This document shows positions 43,531 to 52,237 of a stretch of DNA of 64,000 bases, in pieces (positions within the stretch are counted from its first letter, which is position 1; every line of letters begins with the position of its first letter). A model generated the notes under the pieces. That model was not told the DNA's origin and did not search any database. It was given only the letters and a program-made list of their open reading frames with translations. A program made the translations under genes and the position numbers. The stretch comes from Bradyrhizobium sp. LTSP885 (GTDB taxonomy: Bacteria; Pseudomonadota; Alphaproteobacteria; Rhizobiales; Xanthobacteraceae), in NCBI RefSeq assembly GCF_000938305.1, contig NZ_JYMT01000018.1:124001-188000 (forward strand), written 5' to 3'.

Positions 43531-44796
43531 ATGAGCGAGATGGAAGCGGCGGCGGGAATCAGACGGTCATCGCTCGGCGATGAAATCGTGGCGCGGATCG
43601 GCCAGCTCGGTGCGATCTCGGAGACGCCGGAGCATCTGGCGCGGATTTTCCTCACCCCCGAGCACCGCGAAGCGGCCGATCTCATCCTGTCCTGGATGCG
43701 CGAGGCCGGCATGAGCGCGCATCTTGACGCCATCGGCAATGTCTGCGGCCGCTACGAGGGCGACCGGCCGGGCCTGCCATGCCTGATGCTGGGTTCGCAT
43801 TACGACACCGTCCGCGATGCCGGCAGATGGGATGGCCCGCTCGGCGTCATCACGGCAATTGCCTGCGTGGCCGATCTGAACCGGCGTGGCAAGCGGCTGC
43901 CGTTCGCAGTCGAGATCGCGGGTTTTGCAGACGAGGAGGGCGTGCGCTTCGCCTCGACCCTGCTCGGCAGTCGTGCGGTCGCCGGGACATTTGACGAGAG
44001 CGTGCTCGCCACCCGCGATCGCGCCGGTGTCTCGATGCGCGAGGCGCTGATCCAGTTCGGGCTCGACCCCGATCATATCGGCAAGGCGGCGCGCGCCCAG
44101 CGCGAGCTGCTCGGCTATGTCGAGCTGCACATCGAGCAGGGGCCGGTGCTGGAGGAGAAGGGACTGCCGGTCGGCGTCGTCACCGCGATCGCGGGCGCGA
44201 CCCGGCTTGCCGCCAGTCTCGCCGGCGTCGCCGGTCATGCCGGCACGGTGCCGATGGCGCTGCGGCGCGATGCGCTGTCAGGCGCCGCCGAATGCATCGT
44301 CGCGATCGAGGAGTTCTGCAAGACCGACGCGAGCGGCCTCGTCGGCACCGTCGGCTATATCGGTGCGATGCCCGGCGCCACCAACGTGATCCCTGGGAAA
44401 GTCTCGTTCACGATGGATATCCGCGCACCCGGCGATATGCATCGCAAGCGCGCGGTGGCCGATATCGTGCGGCGGATCGAGGCGATCGCAAAACGCCGCG
44501 ATCTGGCGCTGCAGATCGACGTTACCCACGAGAACCGGAGCGTGCCCTGCGCGCTGTGGCTGCAGTCGCAGATCGCGGGCGCCGTCGCCGCAGAGGGTTA
44601 TGCCGTGTTCGAACTGCCGAGCGGGGCAGGGCATGACGGCATGGCGATGGTCGACATCGCCGATATCGGCATGATCTTCGTGCGCTGCCGCGGCGGGGTC
44701 AGCCACAATCCGGCCGAGCATGTCGAACCTGATGATGCCGATACGGGCGCCCGGGTCCTGCTGCGCTTCATCGAGAATTTCAGGCCGCAGCCATAG
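43531..44796 (+). CDS. M20 family allantoate amidohydrolase / N-carbamoyl amino acid hydrolase
   Basis: The product is about 421 aa of the M20 hydantoinase/carbamoylase group. Metal ligands of the family are visible: H90 in GSHYDT, D101 in WDGPLG, E135/E136 in ADEEGVRF, H200 in LHIEQG, and a late histidine in VSHNPAEH. AGHAGTVPM marks the dimerisation domain. Enzymes of this group remove ammonia and carbamoyl from allantoate, ureidoglycolate or N-carbamoyl amino acids. With PuuE nearby, allantoate is the best guess. The ATG at 43531 follows GGAAGAGC. It diverges from the BMP importer operon and shares operator candidate A. Confidence 0.8.
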   Translation: MSEMEAAAGIRRSSLGDEIVARIGQLGAISETPEHLARIFLTPEHREAADLILSWMREAGMSAHLDAIGNVCGRYEGDRPGLPCLMLGSHYDTVRDAGRWDGPLGVITAIACVADLNRRGKRLPFAVEIAGFADEEGVRFASTLLGSRAVAGTFDESVLATRDRAGVSMREALIQFGLDPDHIGKAARAQRELLGYVELHIEQGPVLEEKGLPVGVVTAIAGATRLAASLAGVAGHAGTVPMALRRDALSGAAECIVAIEEFCKTDASGLVGTVGYIGAMPGATNVIPGKVSFTMDIRAPGDMHRKRAVADIVRRIEAIAKRRDLALQIDVTHENRSVPCALWLQSQIAGAVAAEGYAVFELPSGAGHDGMAMVDIADIGMIFVRCRGGVSHNPAEHVEPDDADTGARVLLRFIENFRPQP

Positions 44797-44802
44797 ACGC
44801 GC

Positions 44803-44890
44803 GTAGGATGGGTAGAGCGAAGCGAAACCCATCGATTTCACGCATCGGCGACCGCACATGATGGGTTTCGCTGCGCTCTACCCATCCTAC
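44803..44890. repeat. 30-bp inverted repeat element
   Basis: Positions 44803-44832 and 44861-44890 are reverse complements with a single mismatch, separated by 28 bases. The arms begin GTAGGATGGGTAGAGCG. Such a long near-perfect stem in a gap between genes is typical of a REP- or MITE-like mobile repeat; I recall this motif as common in Bradyrhizobium. Confidence 0.75.
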
Positions 44891-45069
44891 CGATGATCGC
44901 GAATTTCCGCGCTCAGGCCAGCTTCTGCGCCGGGCGAAAGAAGAAAACTCTCCGCGACCCCGCCCGGACGAAAGGCCTTTCCAAACGGCCGCCGCAAAAG
45001 GGGGTCTGCTACCCTTGCTTCCGCGCCGGATGTCCTGACATGTTGGAGGCGTTCCTAACGGTAGCCAAA

Positions 45070-45291
45070 ATGAGCCAATCCGCATTCGATCCCTTCGGCG
45101 AGCCGGTTCCAGCGGTCGACAATTCGGCTGCGAGCGAAGGTGCGTCGAAATGGCTGAAGACGGCGGGCACCAGTGTGTTCTGGGGGCTGGTTGCCGTGAT
45201 CGTGCTGGCACGTGCCGTCTATTTCGAGCCCGGCGTATTCAGTTTCGAGCGCGCCGTGGCTTGGGCGCAGGGTCTGTTCGCGGCGCTTTGA
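45070..45291 (+). CDS. Small single-pass membrane protein of unknown function
   Basis: The product is about 73 aa. It begins MSQSAFDPFGEPVP, has one hydrophobic segment (VFWGLVAVIVLARAVYF, about 39-55) and a short amphipathic tail. I do not recognise a family. The ATG at 45070 is preferred over longer upstream options because the upstream part is basic and unlike a natural N-terminus. Its end overlaps the 3' end of the LysR gene on the other strand by about 50 bases. Confidence 0.5.
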   Translation: MSQSAFDPFGEPVPAVDNSAASEGASKWLKTAGTSVFWGLVAVIVLARAVYFEPGVFSFERAVAWAQGLFAAL

Positions 45292-46222
45292 CCGCTGGCT
45301 TGCGCGGACCGATCTTCGCAGCTCGCGTCTCCCTGATAATCCCTTCAAAGGCCACCGCCGCCGGCACGTCGAGGCGTCCGGGCGATTTCAGTTGCCAGAG
45401 CGTGCGCTCGATGTGGACGCCCCTGATCGGGATCACCTTCAGCTTCCCAAGCTTGACCTGATCGTCGATGGTCGCCATCGAGACGATGGCGACCCCGACG
45501 CCTGCCGCCACCGCCTGCTTGATCGCCTCGGTGCTGCCGATTTCCAGCGTCCGCTGTGGCTCGATGCGGTGGGCGACCAACGCCTGCGCGACCACCTCGC
45601 GTGTGCCTGAGCCGGGTTCGCGCATGATCAGGATCTCGTTCTCCAGCAAGCGAAAGTCGATCGGCCCTTGGATCGGTCCTTGGGCCGTCGCGAAGCGATG
45701 ATCGGGAGCGGCGATCAGACCCATGACGTCGGTGCGCCAGGCCTCGCTGACCAGGCTCTCGTCCTCCACCGGTCCCTCGACCAGCGCGATTTCGATCTCA
45801 TGCGCCAGCATAAGTGCCGCGATATCGCTGGTGTTGGCGCTGACCACGTGCAGGTCGATGCCGGGAAAGGCGCGGTGGAAGATGCCGAGATATTCCGGGA
45901 TCATATAGGTCGCAATCGTCGTGCTGGCGCCGATGCGCAGCGATCCGCTGTCGAGGTTGCGCAGCGCTTGCAGCTCGTCCTCGGCGGCGCGCTCGGCGGC
46001 GAACAGCGTCTCCGCATGCCGCGCCAGCGCAGCGCCTTCCCGGGTCGTCCGCACCCCCTTCGGCGTGCGGTCGAGCAGGCGGCAGCCGACCTGCAGCTCG
46101 AAATCGCGCACGCCCTTGGAGATCGCGGGCTGGCTGATGTGCAGGATATCGGCGGCGCGGGAGAAACTCCCCGTTTTCGCCACGGCCGCGAACAGGCGGA
46201 GCAGATGCAGGTTGAGGGACAT
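45239..46222 (-). CDS. LysR family transcriptional regulator
   Basis: The product is about 327 aa. The LysR winged helix-turn-helix lies at residues 3-62 (LRLFAAVAKTGSFSRAADIL, SQPAISKGVRDFE), and the effector domain follows (GSLRIGASTTIATYMIP), similar to CysB/CbbR-type regulators. The C-terminus is basic. It diverges from the YeiH-type exporter across an 86-bp gap, the classical arrangement in which the LysR protein controls its neighbour. The signal may be a sulfur compound such as sulfite or taurine, given known YeiH neighbours; this is inference. Confidence 0.85.
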   Translation of the reverse strand: MSLNLHLLRLFAAVAKTGSFSRAADILHISQPAISKGVRDFELQVGCRLLDRTPKGVRTTREGAALARHAETLFAAERAAEDELQALRNLDSGSLRIGASTTIATYMIPEYLGIFHRAFPGIDLHVVSANTSDIAALMLAHEIEIALVEGPVEDESLVSEAWRTDVMGLIAAPDHRFATAQGPIQGPIDFRLLENEILIMREPGSGTREVVAQALVAHRIEPQRTLEIGSTEAIKQAVAAGVGVAIVSMATIDDQVKLGKLKVIPIRGVHIERTLWQLKSPGRLDVPAAVAFEGIIRETRAAKIGPRKPAVKAPRTDPAPKPRRARN

Positions 46223-46308
46223 AACTTCTCTCTATCGGGGCAGTCCGAAAATATATTAGCCAATGACTGGGGTCTGGCGCATAAAATCTTCTCCGAAAAG
46301 GAGTTTCC

Positions 46309-47367
46309 GTGCCGGAGCTGTCGAAAGACCAGGGGCAGAAGGAAGGCGCGCTGAAGCGCGTGGTCCTGTTGATTCCCGGCATCCTGCTCAGCGGGTTGGT
46401 TACGGTCATCTCGCTTGGCGTGCAGGCCGTCGAGGAACGCGTCTTCGACCATCCCTATATCGAGGCCCTTGTCGTTGCGATCCTTCTGGGGATGGCGGTG
46501 CGCACCGTCTGGCAGCCGTCGGAGCGCTGGCGCTCCGGCATTGCATTCAGCGCCAAGCAACTGCTCGAGGTCGCCGTGATGCTGCTCGGTGCCTCCATCA
46601 GCTTTGCCGCCATCCTGGCATCGGGCTATCTGCTGATCGGGGCGATCGCGGCGATGGTCGTGATCATGCTCGTGATCAGTTTTGGCCTCAGCCGGATGCT
46701 CGGGCTCAAGACAAAACTCTCGATCCTGATCGCCTGCGGCAATTCGATCTGCGGAAACTCCGCGATTGCGGCTGTGGCGCCTGTGATCGAGGCCGATGGC
46801 GACGACATCGCGTCGTCGATTTCATTCACCGCCATTCTCGGCGTGCTGATGGTGTTGGGCCTGCCGCTGCTGATTCCGCTCCTGAAGCTGTCGGCGACAC
46901 AATACGGCATCTTGGCCGGACTGACCGTCTATGCCGTGCCGCAGGTGCTGGCGGCGACCGTGCCGGCCGGCATCGTCTCTACGCAGATAGGCACGCTGGT
47001 GAAGCTGGTGCGGGTCTTGATGCTGGGCCCGATCGTGGTCGGCCTCTCGCTGTTCGCCGCCCGCCGCAAGCGCCTGGCCGGTCATGCGAAGGTCGTCTCG
47101 ATCAGCCCGTTCAAGCTGGTGCCGTGGTTCATCATCGGCTTCCTGGTGCTGGCCGCGCTGCGATCCTTCCAGCTCGTGCCTGACATCGCGATCACACCGG
47201 TGACGAAGATCGCAGCTGTTCTCACCGTGGTCTCGATGGCGGCGCTCGGGCTCGGCGTCGACGTGCGCGTGCTGTCGACCGTCGGCGGCCGGGTGACGGC
47301 GGCGGTCACACTTTCGCTGCTGCTGCTGCTCGGCTTAAGCATCGCCCTGGTGCATTTCTTCAAGTGA
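46309..47367 (+). CDS. YeiH family putative sulfate exporter
   Basis: The product is about 352 aa with around ten hydrophobic helices. The family hallmark CGNSICGNSAIAAVAPVI is present, along with LGLGVDVR near the end. The YeiH/PSE family is proposed to export sulfate or sulfite, but the evidence in the family is limited. The start is a GTG preceded by AAAAGGAG at ideal spacing. It is divergent from the LysR gene, and no other sulfur gene is adjacent. Confidence 0.8.
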   Translation: MPELSKDQGQKEGALKRVVLLIPGILLSGLVTVISLGVQAVEERVFDHPYIEALVVAILLGMAVRTVWQPSERWRSGIAFSAKQLLEVAVMLLGASISFAAILASGYLLIGAIAAMVVIMLVISFGLSRMLGLKTKLSILIACGNSICGNSAIAAVAPVIEADGDDIASSISFTAILGVLMVLGLPLLIPLLKLSATQYGILAGLTVYAVPQVLAATVPAGIVSTQIGTLVKLVRVLMLGPIVVGLSLFAARRKRLAGHAKVVSISPFKLVPWFIIGFLVLAALRSFQLVPDIAITPVTKIAAVLTVVSMAALGLGVDVRVLSTVGGRVTAAVTLSLLLLLGLSIALVHFFK

Positions 47368-47512
47368 GGGCGATCGTTCGCCTATTGTCGACGCTTAGCA
47401 AATGAGCAACTGCACGTCGTGGCAGCGTCGCTCAGCGAACGTGCAACGTCCCTTTGAACATCCAACAAACTGAAATTACATCGGATTCCGTTTCGGCCGC
47501 ACGCCGGATGGT

Positions 47513-47524
47513 ATTGTACACAAT
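47513..47524. promoter_or_regulatory. GntR-type operator candidate, site B
   Basis: ATTGTACACAAT: arms ATTGT/ACAAT. It lies 54 bp upstream of the second cysteine hydrolase start, a normal promoter distance, and fits the TnGT...ACnA pattern of FadR-type GntR regulators. Confidence 0.55.
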
Positions 47525-47578
47525 GGCACGCGCCTTGCTTGAGTTCTCTCAGGAGTTCTCTCGTTCGGGACGCGTGTC

Positions 47579-48256
47579 ATGACGAACTCAAGCGGCATCA
47601 TCGCAGCCGAGCCGGAGCCGATCACGCTCGATTGGACGAAGACGGCGCTCGTCATCATCGACATGCAACGCGATTTCATGGAGCCCGGCGGCTTCGGTGA
47701 GACGCTCGGCAACGATGTCAGCCAGCTTGCGCGCGCGGTGAAGCCGATTGCGTCCGTGCTTGCGGCGGCGCGCGCCTCCGGGATGCTCGTCGTCCACACC
47801 CGCGAAGGCCATCTGCCCGATCTCTCCGATGCGCCGCCGGCGAAGGTCGAGCGCGGCGCGCCGTCCTTGCGGATCGGCGATCCCGGTCCGATGGGCCGCA
47901 TCCTGATCCGCGGCGAGGCCGGCCACGACATCATCCCCGCGCTTTATCCGCTCGACAGCGAGATCGTGATCGACAAGCCCGGCAAGGGCGCGTTCTACGC
48001 CACCGAGCTTGGCGAAATCCTGCAGAACTACGGCGTCGAGAACCTGCTGGTGTGCGGTGTCACCACCGAAGTCTGCGTCAACACCACCGTGCGCGAGGGC
48101 AACGACCGCGGCTATCGCTGTGTCGTGATCGGCGACGGTTGCGCGTCCTACTTCCCGGAATTTCATGAGATGGGCCTGAAGATGATCAAGGCCCAGGGCG
48201 GCATCTTCGGCTGGGTCAGCGACTCGGCCGCAATATTGAAGGCAATGGAGACGTAG
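47579..48256 (+). CDS. Isochorismatase-fold cysteine hydrolase (second copy)
   Basis: The product is about 225 aa. The triad is D28 in [10 protein letters not shown]133 in [10 protein letters not shown]166 in TTEVCVNTT. It is clearly related to the enzyme at 39312 (shared [25 protein letters not shown]), but it lacks that enzyme's WPYNG start and [10 protein letters not shown] segment, so the substrate differs. Family members hydrolyse biuret, ureidoacrylate, N-carbamoyl compounds or similar amides. It is followed after 24 bp by a purine/pyrimidine-like permease, probably as one operon under operator candidate B. Confidence 0.8.
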   Translation: MTNSSGIIAAEPEPITLDWTKTALVIIDMQRDFMEPGGFGETLGNDVSQLARAVKPIASVLAAARASGMLVVHTREGHLPDLSDAPPAKVERGAPSLRIGDPGPMGRILIRGEAGHDIIPALYPLDSEIVIDKPGKGAFYATELGEILQNYGVENLLVCGVTTEVCVNTTVREGNDRGYRCVVIGDGCASYFPEFHEMGLKMIKAQGGIFGWVSDSAAILKAMET

Positions 48257-48280
48257 AGAATTTTGGCATAGGGGATCACC

Positions 48281-49942
48281 ATGAGCACGAGCATTGCGGG
48301 GACGGCCGGCAAGTCCGAATTCAAGCCGGTACTGTGGACACCGGGTGACTGGAACGCGTTCTTCGGCTTCGGCACCAACATCCTCGTCAACATGCTGGTG
48401 TTGACCGGCCTGTTGCGCTTCGTGCTGAAGATGCCCGACAGCCTGGTGTTCGGCCGCATCCTGCCGGCCCTCGGCTTGATGATGTGCCTCTCGACCTTCT
48501 ATTACGCGTTCCTTGCCTATCGCCTCGCGCAGAAGACCGGCCGCAGCGACGTCTGCGCGCTGCCGTCGGGCGTCAGCGTGCCGCACATGTTCATCGTCAC
48601 CTTCGTGATCATGCTGCCGGTCACGATCAAGACCGGCGATCCGATGAAGGGCTGGTCCGCCGGCCTGGTCTGGGTGTTCTTCCAGAGCTTCATCCTGATG
48701 ATCGGCGGCTTTATCGCACCCTTCATCCGAAGGATCACGCCGCGCGCGGCGCTGCTCGGCACGCTCGCCGGCGTCTCGGTGACGTTCATCTCGATGCGGC
48801 CGGCGCTGGAAATGTACATGACGCCGCAGATCGGGCTGGTCTGCTTCGCCATCATCCTGGTGAGCTGGTTCGGCGGGGTGAAATATTGGAAGAATATTCC
48901 TGCAGGCCTCGTCGCCATCGCGGTCGGCATGGTCATCGCGTGGGGCTCGAACCTGTTCGGACTCGGGCTCGGTGGACTCAGCGTCAAGGGCGTTGGTGAT
49001 GCCTTTGCGAGCTTCGGCTTCTCGGTGCCGGTCCCGGCGGTCGGGCAGGTCTTTTCGGGCTTCGAATTCCTCGGCGTCATCCTGGTCACGGCGATCCCGT
49101 TCGGCATCTACGATCTCGTCGAGGCCATGGACAATGTGGAGAGCGCGGAAGCGGCCGGCGATGAATATCCGACCACGCGTGTGCTGACCGCCGACGGCAT
49201 CGTCAGCCTGATCGGCTGCCTGATGGGCAATCCCTTCATCAACGCGGTCTATATCGGCCATCCCGGCTGGAAGGCGATGGGTGGCCGGATCGGCTATTCG
49301 GCCGCGACCGGCATCATGGTGGTGGTGCTGTCGTGGTTCGGCATCATCTCGGTGCTGCTGGCGTTGGTGCCTGTCGTCGCGATCTCGCCGATCCTCCTTT
49401 ATATCGGCATGTTGATTGGTGCGCAGGCGTTCCAGACCACGCCGGTCAAGCATGCGCCTGCGATCGTGCTGGCGCTGACGCCGCATCTTGCGGCTTGGGC
49501 GAAACTGCAGATCGACACCATGCTGGGCTCGACCTTGAACGCAGCCCAGGCTGTCGGCGGCCTCGCCGCCGACAAGGTGGGTGAGGTCAAGACTGCAGCC
49601 ATCGCAGCGTTGCCGCAACAGGGCGTGCTCTATCACGGCCTGGAAGTGATGGGCGGCGGCTCGATCCTTGCGGGTTTGATCCTGGGCGCGATCGGCGTGT
49701 TCGTGATCGAACGCGATTTCATGAAGGCTTCGGCCTTCGCGCTCGCCGGCGCCGTCATGACCTATTTCGGCTTCATGCACGGCGAAGCCGTCGGTATCGG
49801 CGGCGGCCTCGGCGTGACGCCCAGCGTGGCACTCGCCTATCTCGTGATGGCGGGCGGCTTCTACGCGCTCGACAAGTCCGCAGGGAGCGAAGCCTACAGC
49901 CCGCATGCGGATATGCCGGCCGTGGCGGCTCCGGCGGAGTGA
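48281..49942 (+). CDS. NCS2-like xanthine/uracil-type permease
   Basis: The product is about 553 aa, a multi-pass inner-membrane carrier with at least twelve hydrophobic segments. WTPGDWNAFFGFGTNILVN near the start, ALPSGVSVPHMF, and a NPFINAVYIGHPGWK segment at the conserved substrate-site helix place it with a divergent branch of the nucleobase permeases. A segment at about 405-450 (rich in alanine and glutamine) is less hydrophobic and probably a loop. With the upstream cysteine hydrolase it would form an uptake-and-hydrolysis pair for a nitrogen-rich ring or amide. The ligand is not determined. Confidence 0.8.
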   Translation: MSTSIAGTAGKSEFKPVLWTPGDWNAFFGFGTNILVNMLVLTGLLRFVLKMPDSLVFGRILPALGLMMCLSTFYYAFLAYRLAQKTGRSDVCALPSGVSVPHMFIVTFVIMLPVTIKTGDPMKGWSAGLVWVFFQSFILMIGGFIAPFIRRITPRAALLGTLAGVSVTFISMRPALEMYMTPQIGLVCFAIILVSWFGGVKYWKNIPAGLVAIAVGMVIAWGSNLFGLGLGGLSVKGVGDAFASFGFSVPVPAVGQVFSGFEFLGVILVTAIPFGIYDLVEAMDNVESAEAAGDEYPTTRVLTADGIVSLIGCLMGNPFINAVYIGHPGWKAMGGRIGYSAATGIMVVVLSWFGIISVLLALVPVVAISPILLYIGMLIGAQAFQTTPVKHAPAIVLALTPHLAAWAKLQIDTMLGSTLNAAQAVGGLAADKVGEVKTAAIAALPQQGVLYHGLEVMGGGSILAGLILGAIGVFVIERDFMKASAFALAGAVMTYFGFMHGEAVGIGGGLGVTPSVALAYLVMAGGFYALDKSAGSEAYSPHADMPAVAAPAE

Positions 49943-50003
49943 TCGGGAGCCTCGTGGACACCAGGGCCGCGCAGACATCTGGCAGATCGCGAGAATCGAT
50001 CTG

Positions 50004-51167
50004 CTAGATGATGCCGGTCTCGCGACAGGGCGTGCCGTCGAGCACGCGTTGCCATCCAAAGCGGCCGAGATCGATGGTCCGGTAGCCGCCGTCGAGGATC
50101 AGTTCGGCCATCGCTCGCCCACAACCCGGCGCGTGCATCAGGCCGTGCCCGGAAAAGCCGGCCAGCATGTAGAAATTCTCGATGGCACCTGTCCAGGGGC
50201 CGATGATCACATTGCCGTCGAGTTCGTTCTGGTCGTACAGCCCGGCCATCACGTTCTTCTCCTTGGTTCGCTCGAAGGCCGGGAAGCGATGGGCGAGCGC
50301 CGGCCACACCACCGTCTCGAAATAATCGTGCTGAACCTCGAAGTTGAAGCCACGCGGCTCGTTGGTATCGGGAACGCCGCCCGAATAGCCTTTGCCTTCC
50401 GGCCGGAACGCCAATCGTTGGGTGTCCTTCAAATAGGGCAGCGGCTCGATCGCGGTTTCGCACTCGAAATAGTGCTCGTATCGCCGCATCGGCTCGATCG
50501 GCACCCGCATCCCGACCATCGCGCTGATCTGCTTGGCCCAGGCGCCGGCGGCGTTCACGACGTGATCCGTCGTGATGACCGCGCCTGATTTCAGCGTCAC
50601 GTTCCTGACGCGTCCGCGCTCGGCCCCGAGCCCGACGACCTCGTCGTCGATGAATGTCGCGCCTAACGATGCGGCCTTCCTGCGCAATCCGCGCAGCACG
50701 CTGTAGGGGTCGAGCCAGCCATCATCGGGCGAATACACCGCGGCCGCCAGATCCGTGACGTTCATCGAGGGAAACTTGCTCTTCAATCCCTCCCGATCGA
50801 GCCAGACGACATTGACGCCGTTGTCCTGCTGTATGCGAAAATTCTTCTCGAGCGTGCCGATATCAGCCGCGGCGACGATGAAGAGATAACCGTTCTTCCT
50901 GAAGTCGATCCGGGCCGGCTCGCCGTCGACCGCCATCTCGGATTCAAACCGCTCGTAGAACGGAATGCTGAAATTGGAGAGCGCGATGTTCTCCGGCAGG
51001 GCAAACAGCCGGCGGACGCCTCCGGAGGCGCGTGGCGTCGAAGCCTGCTGATAGCTCTTGTCACGCTCGACGACCACGACCGAGCACGCCTTTGGATGGC
51101 GCCTCAGGAAATAGGCGACGCTCGCGCCGATCGCTCCTCCACCGATAATGACGACGTCGTAATGCAC
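50004..51167 (-). CDS. FAD-dependent oxidoreductase (DAO family)
   Basis: The product is about 387 aa. The dinucleotide-binding motif VIIGGGAIGASVAYFLRR is at the very start, followed by RASGGVRRLFA (typical for sarcosine/dimethylglycine-oxidase-like enzymes) and a late FSGHGLMHAPGCGRAMAELI. Such enzymes oxidise amino acids or N-methyl amines. The GTG start at 51167 follows GAGAGGGAC; the frame is open to 51236, but the extra part has no FAD-fold features. It diverges from an amino-acid-binding protein, with operator candidate C between them, so the two probably handle the same amine or amino acid. Confidence 0.8.
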   Translation of the reverse strand: MHYDVVIIGGGAIGASVAYFLRRHPKACSVVVVERDKSYQQASTPRASGGVRRLFALPENIALSNFSIPFYERFESEMAVDGEPARIDFRKNGYLFIVAAADIGTLEKNFRIQQDNGVNVVWLDREGLKSKFPSMNVTDLAAAVYSPDDGWLDPYSVLRGLRRKAASLGATFIDDEVVGLGAERGRVRNVTLKSGAVITTDHVVNAAGAWAKQISAMVGMRVPIEPMRRYEHYFECETAIEPLPYLKDTQRLAFRPEGKGYSGGVPDTNEPRGFNFEVQHDYFETVVWPALAHRFPAFERTKEKNVMAGLYDQNELDGNVIIGPWTGAIENFYMLAGFSGHGLMHAPGCGRAMAELILDGGYRTIDLGRFGWQRVLDGTPCRETGII

Positions 51168-51255
51168 GCGATGTCCCTCTCTTCGGTCCTGCCGGCAGCG
51201 ACGTGCCGACTGGTCGACGATACTGCACGATTTCACAGTTGTATAATTGGTGGTA

Positions 51256-51271
51256 GTATTTTATACAATAC
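51256..51271. promoter_or_regulatory. GntR-type operator candidate, site C
   Basis: GTATTTTATACAATAC with arms GTATT/AATAC; its core ATTTTATACAAT differs from ATTGTATACAAT at one base. A further half-site TTGTAT is at 51239. It lies between the divergent FAD oxidoreductase and binding-protein genes. Confidence 0.5.
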
Positions 51272-51313
51272 AGGAAAATTATATCCAATGGTCGTGTTGA
51301 GTGGAGTAAGCGA

Positions 51314-52231
51314 ATGGGCGGCGGCACCTTTAAGAAATTGATTTACTTGGCCTTTGTCTCGCTATTATCGATTGCGGCGGCCCGTGCCGAGCCTCCGTCG
51401 GAGACGCTCGACAAGATCGCGAGCACCGGTGTGCTCACCATTGGGCACCGCGACACGTCGATCCCGTTCTCGTATTTCGACGACGCGCAGCACGTCGTCG
51501 GCTTTTCGATCGATCTGTGCGCGCGCGTCGTCGACCAGATCAAGGTCGCCACCAAACGTCCCGACCTTCAGGTCAAGTATGTGCCGGTGACGTCGGCCAC
51601 GCGAATTCCGCTGCTGGCCAACGGGACCATCGACATCGAGTGCGGGTCCACGACCAACACGATCGAACGGCAGACGCAGGTCGCGTTCTCGTCGACGACC
51701 TATCTGACCACCAGCAACTTCGTCTCGAAGAAGGCGGCTGCGATCCGCGGCTTCGACGATCTCAAGGGGCGCACGGTGGTGTCGACCGCCGGCACCACGA
51801 GTTTGCGGCTTCTCAATGAGCTCAATGTCCGGAAGGAGCTCGGCATGCAGGTCGTCCCGGCAAAGGATCACGCCGAGGCCTTCCTGATGGTCGCGACCGA
51901 TCGCGCCTCCGCCTTCGTGATGGATGACGTCCTGCTGGCTGGGCAGGTTGCCAATGCGCGCGATGCTGAGAGCTACCAGATCTCGCAGGAATTCCTGTCC
52001 GTCGAGCCCTATGCGATCATGATGCGGCGCGGTGACTTGGGCTTCAAGCAACTGGTCGATTCAGCGCTTGCCGACATGTTCCGGTCCGGTGATTTTGATC
52101 GCGTCTATCGCAAGTGGTTCGAGACAGCGATCCCGCCGCGAAGCATCAACCTCAACCTTCCGATGAGCGCGGCGTTAAAGAAAGTTGTCGCGCACCCGAG
52201 CGATTCTGCTGATACCGCCAGCTACCAATAG
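51314..52231 (+). CDS. Amino-acid-type ABC transporter substrate-binding protein (orphan)
   Basis: The product is about 305 aa. A signal peptide ends near AARAEPP (about residue 25), followed by a type II binding domain like GltI/AatJ (STGVLTIGHRDTSIPFSYF, IDIECGSTTNTIERQ, DRASAFVMDDVLLAG). No permease or ATPase of the amino-acid type is adjacent; the next ABC genes are of the maltose class and on the opposite strand. It must either use permeases encoded elsewhere or act in sensing. The neighbouring FAD oxidoreductase suggests an amino acid or amine ligand. Confidence 0.85.
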   Translation: MGGGTFKKLIYLAFVSLLSIAAARAEPPSETLDKIASTGVLTIGHRDTSIPFSYFDDAQHVVGFSIDLCARVVDQIKVATKRPDLQVKYVPVTSATRIPLLANGTIDIECGSTTNTIERQTQVAFSSTTYLTTSNFVSKKAAAIRGFDDLKGRTVVSTAGTTSLRLLNELNVRKELGMQVVPAKDHAEAFLMVATDRASAFVMDDVLLAGQVANARDAESYQISQEFLSVEPYAIMMRRGDLGFKQLVDSALADMFRSGDFDRVYRKWFETAIPPRSINLNLPMSAALKKVVAHPSDSADTASYQ

Positions 52232-52237
52232 CTGGCT

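Noticed and set aside
36238..49942. Complete purine-to-ammonia pathway
   Set aside because: Xanthine dehydrogenase, uricase, hydroxyisourate hydrolase and OHCU decarboxylase are absent, so only the late ureide steps can be claimed.
47588..50059. Very long antisense open frame on the minus strand across the second cysteine hydrolase and the NCS2-like permease
   Set aside because: It has no recognisable domain, is rich in His, Asp, Arg and Gln as expected for the complement of GC-rich hydrophobic codons, and both plus-strand proteins are clear family members.
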